Source: UBA4582 sp047630175 (GTDB lineage Bacteria > Pseudomonadota > Gammaproteobacteria > Pseudomonadales > Azotimanducaceae). Taken from it: 64,000 nucleotides of DNA. How positions within the stretch are numbered: the first letter of the stretch is position 1; each line of letters starts with the position of its first letter. Below are positions 40,183-52,730 of this stretch, piece by piece. Below the pieces are notes generated by a model. That model made no database searches. It saw only the letters and a list, made by a program, of their open reading frames with translations, and was not told the origin of the DNA. The translations under genes were made by a program, and so were the position numbers. The stretch is from positions 4,725-68,724 of the forward strand of contig JBLHVI010000013.1 in the NCBI GenBank assembly GCA_047630175.1, read 5' to 3'.

Positions 40183-41547
40183 TCATTTACCAATACAAAA
40201 ACTCGAAAATATACGACCCAGCAGGTCATCGCTCGAAAATTCACCAGTGATCTCATTCAATGCCTCGTGGGCCTGACGTAATTCTTCCGCAAGTAATTCT
40301 CCAGCACGATACACCAATAATTGCTCTTTACCGGCGGCTACCGCACGCGCTGCACGATGCAGCGCATCGAGATGTCGACTACGGGCTATAAACTGTCCTT
40401 CGATTTGTGTGTCTAACCCCATCAATTGCTGAACCTTGTCAGTCAGCACTTGTAAACCATCGCCAGCAACAGCAGAAATGCCAATCACAGGCAGCTCAAA
40501 ATCTAGGTTCTGAGCCAGTGGCTGCTTATCGATTTTATTCAAAACCACCAATTTGACACCACTTTCACCGGTTTCCGCCTGAAGTTGCAGGGCCTGCTCA
40601 CGCCAGTCAGACGCATGTGCCGCGTAATCAATCAGCAGTAAAATAATATCCGCCTGTAATATTTCCTGTCTAGCTCGGCGAATACCTTCTTTTTCAACCA
40701 GGTCGTCGCTATCACGCAAACCGGCCGTATCAACGAGACGCAGCGGCACGCCGTCAAGATGGATGTATTCGTTGACGACATCCCGAGTGGTCCCCGGAAC
40801 ACTGGTAACAATGGATGTCTCACGGCCGCTGTAGTAATTCATTAGGCTGGATTTACCCGCATTCGGTCGGCCTGCGAATACTAGCGTGATGCCTTCCCGC
40901 AATAGCGCGCCCTGTTGCGTTTGAAGCTGCGTCTCTACCAAAGCCGCCTCGATCTCTGCCAATGCCACCTCAATATGACTATCAGCCAAGAAATCCACTT
41001 CCTCCTCAGGGAAATCTATAGCGGCTTCGATATACATTCGCAGTCGAATAACTTGTTCATTAAGGCCATGGATGCGCTCCGAGAAACGACCCTGAAGAGA
41101 CCTCACAGCGCTCTTCGCTGCTCGCTGGCTAACACTATCGATTAAATCTGCGATGGCCTCCGCCTGAGCCAAATCGATTTTATCATTAAGGAACGCGCGT
41201 TGAGAAAACTCGCCAGGTTCAGCAAGACGGGCGCCGCAAGAAACAACGCGGTTAAGCAGCATGTCCATAACGATAGGACCGCCATGACCTTGCAGCTCAA
41301 GCACATCTTCACCAGTGAAAGAGTGAGGTCCGGCAAAAAATAAGGCAATGCCTTGATCTATAGCGTCACCATTGGCCTCGGTGAAAGTTGCCAATTGTGC
41401 CAGCCTAGGTTCTGGTAGATAACCAATGACATGCTTCGCAATGTCGCGAGCATGTTGACCAGAGACCCTGACAATTCCGACACCACCCCGACCAGCCGGC
41501 GTCGCTATGGCCGCGATTGTATCCTGTTGGATGCCAGACCCGCTCAT
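40183..41547 (-). CDS. mnmE: tRNA modification GTPase MnmE
   Basis: MnmE is a G protein activated by dimerisation that works with MnmG on U34 of tRNA. The 454 residues contain the tetrahydrofolate-binding N-domain (GRGGVGIVRVSG; LELQGHGGPIVMDML), an inserted Ras-like G domain with GRPNAGKSSLMNYY, the G2/G3 region TSVPGTTRDVVNEY ... LVDTAGLRDSDD and LNKIDKQ, and the C-terminal catalytic CIGK tetrapeptide. Its start shares one base with the yidC stop (TGATG). Confidence 0.97.
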   Translation of the reverse strand: MSGSGIQQDTIAAIATPAGRGGVGIVRVSGQHARDIAKHVIGYLPEPRLAQLATFTEANGDAIDQGIALFFAGPHSFTGEDVLELQGHGGPIVMDMLLNRVVSCGARLAEPGEFSQRAFLNDKIDLAQAEAIADLIDSVSQRAAKSAVRSLQGRFSERIHGLNEQVIRLRMYIEAAIDFPEEEVDFLADSHIEVALAEIEAALVETQLQTQQGALLREGITLVFAGRPNAGKSSLMNYYSGRETSIVTSVPGTTRDVVNEYIHLDGVPLRLVDTAGLRDSDDLVEKEGIRRARQEILQADIILLLIDYAAHASDWREQALQLQAETGESGVKLVVLNKIDKQPLAQNLDFELPVIGISAVAGDGLQVLTDKVQQLMGLDTQIEGQFIARSRHLDALHRAARAVAAGKEQLLVYRAGELLAEELRQAHEALNEITGEFSSDDLLGRIFSSFCIGK

Positions 41548-43253
41548 CAGCCGGCTTTTTCAACTTGCCGTGTTACAAACCATTGCTGTGCAATAGACAG
41601 CAGATTATTCACGAGCCAATACAGTACCAAACCACTGGGGAACCATAAAAAGAAAAAAGTAAACATGACCGGCATAACCTTCATCACTTTAGCTTGCATA
41701 GGATCCGGCGGCTCAGGCTGCATCATCTGCGTAACAAACATAGATGCGCCCATTAAGATCGGTAAAACAAAATATGGATCCATCACTGATAGATCATTTA
41801 TCCACAGCATAAACGGTGCTTGACGCAACTCGTAGCTCTCCATCAAGGTCCAATAGAGCGCCAGAAAAACCGGCATTTGCAAAACAATAGGCAAGCATCC
41901 GCCAAGTGGATTAGCGCCTTCTTTCTTATAAAGCGCCATCATTGCTTGCGTGAATTGCTGCTTGTCGTCGCCGTAGCGTTCCTTGAGACGAGCCATTTCT
42001 GGCTGCAATTTGCGCATTTTCGCCATGGACTTAAAGCCAGCTGCCGACAGCGGGAAAAGCAACGTTTTGACGATAATAGTCAGTACTATGATCGCAAGGC
42101 CCCAGTTGTTGACATGCTCGTGAACGAAGGTCAACAACGCAAACATAGGTTTTGCCAACCACCAAAGAAAACCATAGTCCACCGTCAGGTCTAGGCCCGG
42201 CGAAATTTCCTCCAACCGATATTGGTCTTTCGGACCAACATAGAACTGTGCACCACGGCTCCCCGATGCGCCAGGCGCCAGGGTCCAACTGGGCGACGTA
42301 AAGCCGAACAAATAAGCGTCCTTATTAGTGAGTTTACGTGCATGGAAGGTATGTTTGGCGTCTTTATCTTTTGGCACCCAAGCGGTCACAAAGTAATGTT
42401 GAACCATTGCCATGTAACCCCCTTCAACAACGGTCTTGTAGGGCGTCTCTTCTAGGTCATCAAATTCCACCTTGGTGTAAGGCGTGTCAACTGTGAACGT
42501 AGCCCCTCCAGTATAAGGTTTCAACCCCATCGCATTTTCATCAATCATCACCGGAGATTGACCATCACGCTTGATCTGGCCAAACAAAGCTACTTTCCAG
42601 TCGCTATTACCGTTGTTAGCTACTACGTAGTCTACGTCTACTAAATAATCATCGCGACGCAGGGTGAAACGTTTAATGATGTCGACGCCGTTGTTAGTCA
42701 GGGTTAAATCGACTTGCACCTGATCATTACCTGCACGTAATTGATAATCTTGCCGTTCCGCTACAAATAGCGGCCGGCCGGCGGCCGTATCTGTGCCATT
42801 TGTACCAATTAAGCCGCTTTGCGCCGCGTAGGCATTACCTGGATCCATCAGGACGAAAGGAATATCGGGATTATCGATGAGCGCTGGAAACTTAACCAAG
42901 GAAGCTTTCACGATGTCACCGCCACGGGTGTCAATCGTGACATTTAAAACGTCCGTTGTGACCGTGATATACCGGGCACCCTGCTGATTCAATGAAGGCA
43001 CGCTAGGTGCTTCAGGCGCTTCTGATAGGATGCTGTCCGTGGGGATATCGGCTGAAGATGAGTCCAATAACGCCGTGTCATACCCTGGCAAAGCGTTACT
43101 GCTTATGTCCGCATTACTCATGGTGTTGCTATTGTCGGCAACGATGGCAACGGGCTCAGTCCGACCGCTGCCGTAGTCATCATTCCAGGCTAAAATTAGC
43201 ATGTAAGTCGTCACAGCTAAGCCGAGCAAGATTAAGATGCGTTGAAAATCCAT
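41547..43253 (-). CDS. yidC: Membrane protein insertase YidC
   Basis: YidC inserts and folds inner-membrane proteins alone or with SecYEG. From ATG 43253 (MDFQRILILLGLAVTTYML) the protein has 568 residues: an N-terminal transmembrane helix, a large periplasmic domain (about 60-345) and five C-terminal helices. The conserved groove Arg lies in the LFPLSAAGFKSMAKMRKLQPEM region, followed by KEGANPLGGCLPIVLQMPVFLALYW in sequence. An in-frame start at 43349 would add 32 residues overlapping yidD and is rejected. Confidence 0.96.
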   Translation of the reverse strand: MDFQRILILLGLAVTTYMLILAWNDDYGSGRTEPVAIVADNSNTMSNADISSNALPGYDTALLDSSSADIPTDSILSEAPEAPSVPSLNQQGARYITVTTDVLNVTIDTRGGDIVKASLVKFPALIDNPDIPFVLMDPGNAYAAQSGLIGTNGTDTAAGRPLFVAERQDYQLRAGNDQVQVDLTLTNNGVDIIKRFTLRRDDYLVDVDYVVANNGNSDWKVALFGQIKRDGQSPVMIDENAMGLKPYTGGATFTVDTPYTKVEFDDLEETPYKTVVEGGYMAMVQHYFVTAWVPKDKDAKHTFHARKLTNKDAYLFGFTSPSWTLAPGASGSRGAQFYVGPKDQYRLEEISPGLDLTVDYGFLWWLAKPMFALLTFVHEHVNNWGLAIIVLTIIVKTLLFPLSAAGFKSMAKMRKLQPEMARLKERYGDDKQQFTQAMMALYKKEGANPLGGCLPIVLQMPVFLALYWTLMESYELRQAPFMLWINDLSVMDPYFVLPILMGASMFVTQMMQPEPPDPMQAKVMKVMPVMFTFFFLWFPSGLVLYWLVNNLLSIAQQWFVTRQVEKAG

Positions 43254-43275
43254 AGATGGCTCTCGAAATAAACGG

Positions 43276-43530
43276 TTAATCAATCTGGGCGCCGCGGCGT
43301 AATGTTGGATTGTCGGCAGCTGATGGAACAGGATCGTAACCGCCAGCATGGAAGGGGTGACATTTGCTAATGCGCTTCAGGCCAAGTTTGCCGCCCTGCC
43401 AGAGCCCATGTTGCTCAATAGCTTCCTGCGTGTAGTGCGAGCATGTAGGGAGGAAGCGGCAACGGGGCCCTATTAGGCTGCTGATGCACAGTTGGTAGAA
43501 ACGTATCACATATAACACCAGACGCTTCAT
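43276..43530 (-). CDS. yidD: Membrane protein insertion efficiency factor YidD
   Basis: YidD is a small membrane-associated protein that aids YidC-dependent insertion. The 84 residues carry the full family signature: [21 protein letters not shown] with the amphipathic lead, then [18 protein letters not shown] and the C-terminal [14 protein letters not shown]. It sits between rnpA and yidC, as nearly always. Confidence 0.95.
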   Translation of the reverse strand: MKRLVLYVIRFYQLCISSLIGPRCRFLPTCSHYTQEAIEQHGLWQGGKLGLKRISKCHPFHAGGYDPVPSAADNPTLRRGAQID

Positions 43531-43603
43531 TTTGGCCGTGCCCAGAGAGATGAGTTAAACGATGGTGTTTTGCGGTAGGTGCTCAATTTAATTGATGTGA
43601 ACA

Positions 43604-43987
43604 TCATCGTGTCGATACTTTGCTGAACAGACTCAGCCAATTTTTTGCAAGTATACGGGCTAATTGTTCGTTATTCAGCTTTGCCACACCTAAGCGTGTA
43701 ACAATAACAATGTCCACGCCCGCTTGCTTGTGCCCTAACGCGTTGTTTTGGTTGCAAAGCGTTCTAAAGGACTCTCGAATCGCTCGTTTGATCCGACTGC
43801 GCTGCACTGATTTAGCAGCAGATTTCTTACCAACCACCATCCCAAGTCGGGAAAAACCCAATTTATTGTTATGACCTAACACCAGTATCTCTCTGCCGCT
43901 TACTCGATAGTCGCTGGCTTTGAAAACGGCGTCGAACTCACGAGATTCGTGTAATCTGTAACTGGGAGGAAAGCCTTGGGCAGTCAT
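43604..43987 (-). CDS. rnpA: Ribonuclease P protein component
   Basis: RnpA is the protein cofactor of RNase P, which matures tRNA 5' ends. The 127 residues have the left-handed crossover helix region KKSAAKSVQRSRIKRAIRESFR and the N-terminal FPPSYRLHESREFDAVF. The usual RNR motif reads RSR here. Spacing to rpmH is 112 bp. The extended N-terminal ATG at 43987 is accepted because no nearer start fits the family N-terminus. Confidence 0.93.
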   Translation of the reverse strand: MTAQGFPPSYRLHESREFDAVFKASDYRVSGREILVLGHNNKLGFSRLGMVVGKKSAAKSVQRSRIKRAIRESFRTLCNQNNALGHKQAGVDIVIVTRLGVAKLNNEQLARILAKNWLSLFSKVSTR

Positions 43988-44099
43988 TATTGAGCTACTC
44001 GTGGCTTTACTTGTTGCAGCATTTTTGCAGAATTTATATGACGTGTGGGACTACGATCGATTTAATAAAATCAACGCGCTTACGTCATATGGCAGCAGA

Positions 44100-44234
44100 T
44101 TATACGGTAAGTTCTTTACGGCCCTTGGCACGCCGACGTTTGATAACTATTCGGCCATTTTTTGTGGCCATACGTGCACGGAAACCGTGAGCTCTGTTGC
44201 GTTTTAAAACGCTCGGCTGGAATGTTCTTTTCAT
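44100..44234 (-). CDS. rpmH: 50S ribosomal protein L34
   Basis: L34 is a small basic protein of the large ribosomal subunit. The 44-residue product, too short for many gene finders, begins [20 protein letters not shown] and ends [12 protein letters not shown], an almost canonical sequence. It marks the left side of the origin, with a strong promoter upstream at 44274-44302 driving rpmH and probably the rnpA-yidD-yidC-mnmE genes. Confidence 0.96.
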   Translation of the reverse strand: MKRTFQPSVLKRNRAHGFRARMATKNGRIVIKRRRAKGRKELTV

Positions 44235-44273
44235 CTGAGTTACACCGGTGAGGGGGGTTTAAAAAGAGGCGAG

Positions 44274-44302
44274 ATTGTAAAGAACGTGAGCGCAACAGTC
44301 AA
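44274..44302 (-). promoter_or_regulatory. Sigma-70 promoter of rpmH
   Basis: On the minus strand TTGACT (44297-44302) and TACAAT (44274-44279) are spaced by 17 bp, about 40 bp before the rpmH ATG. Both hexamers match five of six consensus positions, one of the clearest promoters in the window. Confidence 0.75.
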
Positions 44303-44340
44303 ACTGTGAATTAACTTTCGGGAACTGCTGCAGTGCAGCT

Positions 44341-44665
44341 TTTTGCGATTTGTAGATTTTCTATAATTAGTAAATTATTTATAGATATAAAAACTTATTA
44401 TTACTATTTCTATTAAGAGTACCAAAGCTGTGGATTAGTCGTATTTTATTTTAATTTTCATCACGTTAGGGCAAAGAAAAGGCTGTTACTAAGTAGCCGA
44501 GTAGCTGGTACTAAGGTGTGGATAACCTGTGGGTTAAACGCGTATTTATCCACAGGCTGCTGGTTGTCGCCGAGGTATGCCTTTTTATACACAAGTTACC
44601 CACAGGTTATTCACCGCTTATGTACTGGGTTTAAGCATAAATTATTGATTATTAAGCGTTTTAAT
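44341..44665. other. Chromosomal replication origin oriC
   Basis: The 570-bp gap between rpmH and dnaA holds no gene. DnaA boxes are seen at 44517-44525 (minus, TTATCCACA), 44546-44554 (plus, TTATCCACA) and 44585-44593 (plus, TTATACACA). Near-matches are at 44429-44437 (minus, TAATCCACA), 44596-44604 (TTACCCACA) and 44607-44615 (TTATTCACC). A strongly AT-rich stretch at about 44341-44420 left of the boxes is a likely unwinding element; a second AT-rich stretch is at about 44637-44670. Location between rpmH and dnaA is the same as the mapped origins of Pseudomonas. Borders are approximate. Confidence 0.88.
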
Positions 44666-44806
44666 TAGGAGCTTTTGTCAGTAACCATTGGCGTGATAGC
44701 GCGATTGAGGTTACTATTCGCCACTGCGCTGCGGTCGGTGATTTGATGCCGATGAATGCTAAGGACCCTTTTTTTTAATTTGTAATACCATTACTCGGAG
44801 GCTTTG

Positions 44807-46153
44807 GTGGGAGCAACAATTTGGCAAAAATGCTTGCACAGCCTCGAAGACGAGTTGACCTCACAGCAGTTTAATACGTGGATTAAGCCGCTGCAGGCTG
44901 AGGATGGCACTAAAGAATTAAGGTTGCTTGCGCCAAATAAATACATTCGCGATCAAGTCAGCGATATGTTTTTGCAACGCATTCAGGAACTAGTAGAACT
45001 CAATGGCGCCGACAAGCTTTCGGTACAAGCTGTTTCATTGCAGATAGGCTCATCCGCGGGTCCCCCAAGGGCTGGCTCGGGTAACGCGCGTTCAGTGGAT
45101 AATAGTTTTGCGGTGCGTGAAAATTTTTACCCGCTGTTGAACCTTAACAAGGAATTCACGTTCGACACGTTTGTTGCCGGCCGTTCGAATGAGCTCGCCC
45201 GGGCGGCCGCTGTTCAAGTGTCAGAGAATGTCGGTGCAACCTATAAGTGCCTATTGCTGTATGGTGGTGTGGGTCTTGGCAAAACACATCTGATGCATGC
45301 GGTGGGCAATGCCATTTTGGAAAAGCATCCGAAGCTTAAGGTTGCTTATATGTATTCTCAACGGTTTATGGAAGATATGGTGCGGGCTATCGAGCACGGC
45401 ACCATGTCTGAGTTTACGCAGTACTATCGCACTGTCGACGTATTGTTAATGGATGATATTCAATTTCTTGCGAAAGGGATGAAATCACAGGAAGAGTTCT
45501 TCCATGTGTTTAACCGTTTGCAAGAAAACGGCAGTCAGATAGTGCTGGCGTGTGACCGTTACCCGAAAGAAATTGAGGGTCTTGAGGAACGCCTCAAGAG
45601 CCGTTTTATGTGGGGTATGACAGCGCCAGTCGAACCACCAGAGCTTGAGACGCGAGTAGCAATTCTGCTGAAGAAGGCCGAAGTGGATGGGGTGTATTTG
45701 CCGCCGGACGCAGCCTTCTTTATTGGCGAGAGAATTCGCTCAAATGTGCGTGAATTAGAAGGGGCGCTGCGGCGCGTTATTGCTAATTCAACCTTTACAG
45801 GTCGTGAGATCAGCGTCGAGCAAGTGCGTGAATCCCTCAAAGATCTTATTTCACTGCATGATCGTCAAGTAGGTATTGAAAACATCCAAAAAATTGTTGC
45901 TGACTACTATAAGATAAGGATCGCAGAGCTGCATTCAAAGAGGCGAACACGGTCTATTGCAAGACCACGACAGGTCGCAATGGCTTTAGCGAAAGAGCTG
46001 ACAAACCACAGCTTGCCAGAAATAGGCGATGCTTTTGGCGGTAGAGATCATACAACCGTACTGCATGCTGTACGTAAAGTAGAGGAACTGCGAGAAAGCC
46101 ATCGCGATATTCGCGAAGACTATAACAATTTACTGCGTATTCTGACCGCTTAA
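44807..46153 (+). CDS. dnaA: Chromosomal replication initiator DnaA
   Basis: DnaA is the AAA+ initiator that binds the DnaA boxes and opens oriC. The protein (448 residues) has domain I ([24 protein letters not shown]), a short linker, the AAA+ domain III with [33 protein letters not shown] and the sensor regions, and the domain IV helix-turn-helix signature [19 protein letters not shown] chose GTG 44807 because CGGAGG stands five bases before it; TTG 44804 is one codon upstream. No DnaA box is seen immediately before the start, but the oriC boxes are within 300 bp. Confidence 0.97.
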   Translation: MGATIWQKCLHSLEDELTSQQFNTWIKPLQAEDGTKELRLLAPNKYIRDQVSDMFLQRIQELVELNGADKLSVQAVSLQIGSSAGPPRAGSGNARSVDNSFAVRENFYPLLNLNKEFTFDTFVAGRSNELARAAAVQVSENVGATYKCLLLYGGVGLGKTHLMHAVGNAILEKHPKLKVAYMYSQRFMEDMVRAIEHGTMSEFTQYYRTVDVLLMDDIQFLAKGMKSQEEFFHVFNRLQENGSQIVLACDRYPKEIEGLEERLKSRFMWGMTAPVEPPELETRVAILLKKAEVDGVYLPPDAAFFIGERIRSNVRELEGALRRVIANSTFTGREISVEQVRESLKDLISLHDRQVGIENIQKIVADYYKIRIAELHSKRRTRSIARPRQVAMALAKELTNHSLPEIGDAFGGRDHTTVLHAVRKVEELRESHRDIREDYNNLLRILTA

Positions 46154-46201
46154 CGTGTTCATCGGGGTGAGTGCAGAGCGTTCGATATGATGGGGCAAAC
46201 C

Positions 46202-47311
46202 ATGAAATTTCTTGTAGATCGGGATGCATTGTTAGAGCCCTTGCAGTTCGCTTCGAGCGTCGTCGAACGTCGCCAAGTATTGCCTATTCTTTCTAATCTG
46301 CTACTGACCCTTCAGAACGGCGTGTTGTCATTGACGGGTACTGACCAAGAAGTCGAAATGACGGCGAGCACCTCAGATCTCATATTGGATCCAAACGGAC
46401 AAGCAGGTGAGGTCACCGTGCCAGCTCGTAAGTTGGTCGAAATTTGTCGCAGCCTGCCACCTGGTAGCATTGAATTTAGTCACGCGGGCCACAGACTTAG
46501 TATTAGCAGCGGGCCCTTCAAGTCCCATTTAGCGACATTGCCTGCAACAGAGTTCCCCCGTGCCGAGATGGATAAGCCTCGGGTAGAGTTAACATTGAAC
46601 GGTAGCGAGTTGAAGCTGCTGCTGGAAAGCACGAGTTTTGCGATGGCGCAGCAGGACGTTCGATATTTTTTTAACGGTATGCTGATGGAGATCGATAGCA
46701 CCGGTTTGACGTTTGTAGCGACTAACGGCCAGCGTTTAGCGATTAGGCATTTACCACGTGAGTTTAGTGTTAGTGAGAAGGTACAGTTTGTCGTACCACG
46801 CAAGGGTGTCATCGAACTAGGCCGGATGCTAAAAGACAGTAGCCTTGCGTTGTCAATGCAGTTTTCGGACAACCATTTGCAGGTAAAGGCGGGTAATTTT
46901 TGTCTGACCACTAAATTGATAGATGGCAGTTACCCCGACTATGAACGAGCGATCCCCGTTGGTGGAGACAAGATAGTTTTGGTAGATCGACGGGAGTTTA
47001 AGGATGCGCTAACGCGAACGTCGATCCTTGCGAACGAAGTTTATCGAAATGTACGGCTAGTACTCTCGTCAGGGAATTTGACGATTCATGCCAATAATCC
47101 TTTGCAAGAAGAAGCGCAGGAGCGAGTGGCCGTAGAGTACCAGGGCGAAGAAATTGAGATTGGCTTTAATGTGGGATATGTTATTGACGCACTGTCTGTT
47201 ATTGACAGTGATCAGGTGCAGGTTGCTCTGTCAGACAGCCATAGTGCAATGCTGTTAACAGCGCCAGATGATCTGCAATCGCGCTACGTGGTTAGTCCGA
47301 TGATGTTGTGA
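46202..47311 (+). CDS. dnaN: DNA polymerase III sliding clamp beta, divergent first copy
   Basis: This is a full-length beta clamp (369 residues, three clamp domains) homologous along its whole length to the next gene. Clamp signatures are kept: VERRQVLPILSNLLL, LSLTGTDQEVEM, VPARKLVEICRSLP, MAQQDVRYFFNGML, FVVPRKGVIELGRML and NNPLQEEAQE. However, partner-pocket positions differ from E. coli: L155 is F, H175 is Q, V247 is A and M362 is S (C-terminus SPMML instead of MPMRL), and the neighbouring D173 is N. T172, G174, R176, L177, P242 and R246 equivalents are kept. ATG 46202 gives the normal N-terminus; the start at 46187 is rejected. It lies 48 bp after dnaA. It may be an alternative clamp or a subunit of mixed rings; that is inference. 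Confidence 0.92.
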   Translation: MKFLVDRDALLEPLQFASSVVERRQVLPILSNLLLTLQNGVLSLTGTDQEVEMTASTSDLILDPNGQAGEVTVPARKLVEICRSLPPGSIEFSHAGHRLSISSGPFKSHLATLPATEFPRAEMDKPRVELTLNGSELKLLLESTSFAMAQQDVRYFFNGMLMEIDSTGLTFVATNGQRLAIRHLPREFSVSEKVQFVVPRKGVIELGRMLKDSSLALSMQFSDNHLQVKAGNFCLTTKLIDGSYPDYERAIPVGGDKIVLVDRREFKDALTRTSILANEVYRNVRLVLSSGNLTIHANNPLQEEAQERVAVEYQGEEIEIGFNVGYVIDALSVIDSDQVQVALSDSHSAMLLTAPDDLQSRYVVSPMML

Positions 47312-47368
47312 TGCAAGCCTTGGTACGGTTCGTGAGTCAAAGAGCTGAAGATAATAGGCTGTACGAAA

Positions 47369-47382
47369 AGTAAGTACTTACT
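47369..47382. promoter_or_regulatory. Perfect 14-bp palindrome between the two dnaN genes
   Basis: AGTAAGTACTTACT is a perfect palindrome 12 bp before the second dnaN, in an 83-bp spacer. Its core GTAAGTACTTAC is the SlmA consensus GTGAGTACTCAC with one symmetrical change. It could be an operator controlling the second clamp gene or a nucleoid-occlusion site; no binding evidence is available. Confidence 0.4.
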
Positions 47383-47394
47383 ATAGGAATACCG

Positions 47395-48491
47395 ATGAAG
47401 TTACGTGTCAGTAGAGAAGCGTTGCTGAAGCCTCTTCAGCAAGTCGCAGGGGTGGTTGAGAGAAGACAAACTTTGCCTGTGTTATCCAATGTTTTGCTGC
47501 AGGTAGAGGGTAATCAACTCTCGTTGACGGGCACAGATCTTGAGGTAGAAATGGTGGCGCGGGTCGCTTTACTTGAGAGCGAAAACGGGGAGATCACAGT
47601 ACCGGCAAGAAAGTTAATGGACATCTGCCGGGAGTTGCCAGAAAAAGCAGAGATCGAATTAACCTTGTCTGGTCAGAAAATGAGCATCAAAGCGGGGCGC
47701 TTTCGTTCTACGTTGTCGACGTTACCCGCGGCAGATTTCCCGGCGGTTGATAAGTCAATGGCGGAGTTGTCGATAGACATGGACGCGAAATCGCTGAAAA
47801 GAATTCTTGATCGGACTGCGTTTGCGATGGCACAGCAGGACGTACGGTATTTTTTAAATGGGATGTTGATTGAACTTGGTGGCAGTTACGTGCGCACGGT
47901 AGCGACGGACGGTCATCGATTGGCTATGAGTACGTTGTCGCTCTCAAGTCCTATCGCTGATAGTCGACAGGTGATTCTGCCCAGAAAGGGGGTGCTTGAA
48001 CTACAGCGCCTGTTACAAGAGGTAAGCGGCGATGTGGCAATATCCATTGGTGCCAATCATTTGCGAGCAGAATCTGCTGATTATACGCTGACGTCTAAAC
48101 TCGTTGACGGTCGTTTCCCTGATTACGATCGTGTTATACCTAAAAACGGCGATAAAACGATATTTGCCGATAAGGTTGAGTTGCGTCAGGCGCTGAATCG
48201 TACAGCGATTCTATCGAACGAGAAATTTCGTGGGATACGTGTCAATTTGTCGACAGGCAGCCTCCAGCTATCAGCGAATAATCCTGAGCAAGAAGAAGCA
48301 GAAGAAGCGGTGTCGGTGGATTACACCGGGGATGATTTGGAAGTGGGGTTTAATGTTGGTTATGTTCAAGACGTTTTGGGTGTGCTCGAATGTGAAAAAG
48401 TAAAAATCACACTGCATGATGCAAATAGTAGTGCGTTGCTGGAAGATCCGGACAGTGATGAATCGATGTATGTTGTTATGCCTATGAAGCT

Positions 48492-48495
<4 letters not shown>
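47395..48495 (+). CDS. dnaN: DNA polymerase III sliding clamp beta, canonical copy
   Basis: This is the processivity clamp for DNA polymerase III and other partners. Its 366 residues equal the E. coli length. The partner pocket is fully standard: L154, TDGHRL at 171-176, the PDYDRV segment (P242/R246/V247 equivalents) and the terminal YVVMPMKL. AILSNEKFRG carries the dimer-interface Ile-Leu. It overlaps recF by four bases (ATGA), the normal dnaN-recF coupling, which marks this copy as the likely main clamp. An 83-bp spacer with a palindrome separates it from the first copy. Confidence 0.97.
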
Positions 48496-52006
<3,511 letters not shown>

Positions 52007-52019
52007 TGTGGCAGTAGTG

Positions 52020-52047
52020 CGGGTGAGCGTTTTCACCCGTGCTCACC
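52020..52047. terminator. Hairpin between convergent gyrB and gmhB
   Basis: Two alternative perfect 7-bp stems overlap here: CGGGTGA with TCACCCG (52020-52026/52033-52039) and GGTGAGC with GCTCACC (52022-52028/52041-52047). A loose T-run (CTTTTAG) follows. Position 13 bp after gyrB in a 75-bp convergent gap suggests a shared terminator. Confidence 0.5.
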
Positions 52048-52081
52048 ACAGTCTTTTAGTGTCTGTCACCTCTGAGACGAT

Positions 52082-52639
52082 TTAGCCCGACCGAGCCTGA
52101 CTATCGGTAAAACTCGCTAAGTCATCAAAAATCGCCATCATAGGCATTTCTGCGATGAGCTCTCGCTGGGTCTGACGGCCATTGCCGGTAAGTACTAACA
52201 CCGGCAGACAGTCTCCTGCCAGCGCTGCCAAAATATCCTTACTTGAGTCACCGACAAAAACCATACTCTCAATGGGCTTTGGGTGCGCCGCTCTTATCTG
52301 ATTAAGAAGACCTGGCTTGGGTTTACGGCATTCGCAGCCTTCATCAGGATGATGTGGACAGAAAAAGATCCCGGCTATCACACCGCCCGCGCTTTCGACA
52401 AGCCCATTAAGTTTCGCATGCATCCCTGCAAGATCATCAACGCTAAACTTTTGTTTAGCTAATCCTGCTTGATTTGATGCGACGTAAATAACGAAACCCA
52501 TAGCACACAAGCGAACAATGGCATCGATACTACCCGGAAGCGGTCGCCACTCTTCAGCGGACTTAATGTAGTCTGACGAATCCACATTGATGACGCCATC
52601 ACGATCGAGCACAATGAGTCTGTCGCCGTTGTTTTGCAT
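52082..52639 (-). CDS. gmhB: D-glycero-beta-D-manno-heptose-1,7-bisphosphate 7-phosphatase
   Basis: GmhB removes the 7-phosphate from heptose bisphosphate in ADP-heptose synthesis for the LPS core. The 185-residue HAD enzyme has the nucleophile motif VLDRDGVINVDS, YVASNQAGLAK, the zinc-binding CPHHPDEGCECRKPKPG (Cys-His-Cys-Cys) and VGDSSKDILAAL. The same gene lies between gyrB and glyS in Pseudomonas. It is 91 bp downstream of glyS. Confidence 0.92.
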   Translation of the reverse strand: MQNNGDRLIVLDRDGVINVDSSDYIKSAEEWRPLPGSIDAIVRLCAMGFVIYVASNQAGLAKQKFSVDDLAGMHAKLNGLVESAGGVIAGIFFCPHHPDEGCECRKPKPGLLNQIRAAHPKPIESMVFVGDSSKDILAALAGDCLPVLVLTGNGRQTQRELIAEMPMMAIFDDLASFTDSQARSG

Positions 52640-52730
52640 TATCCAGCCCAGCTGATTTTTAATTTAAGATTTGTGTCTTTAGCGTGATGAGAATTCCCGC
52701 CTCAGAACATTTTCCAACACGCTAAAAAGG

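Noticed and set aside
43990..44207. Plus-strand open frames across rnpA-rpmH
   Set aside because: They are mirror frames of rpmH and its leader, without homology or ribosome sites.
44100..44234. Possible frameshift in rpmH at a T-run around 44158-44163
   Set aside because: A first reading seemed one T short, which would have broken L34. Recounting the run, checked against the other reading frames, gives six T and an intact 44-residue L34.
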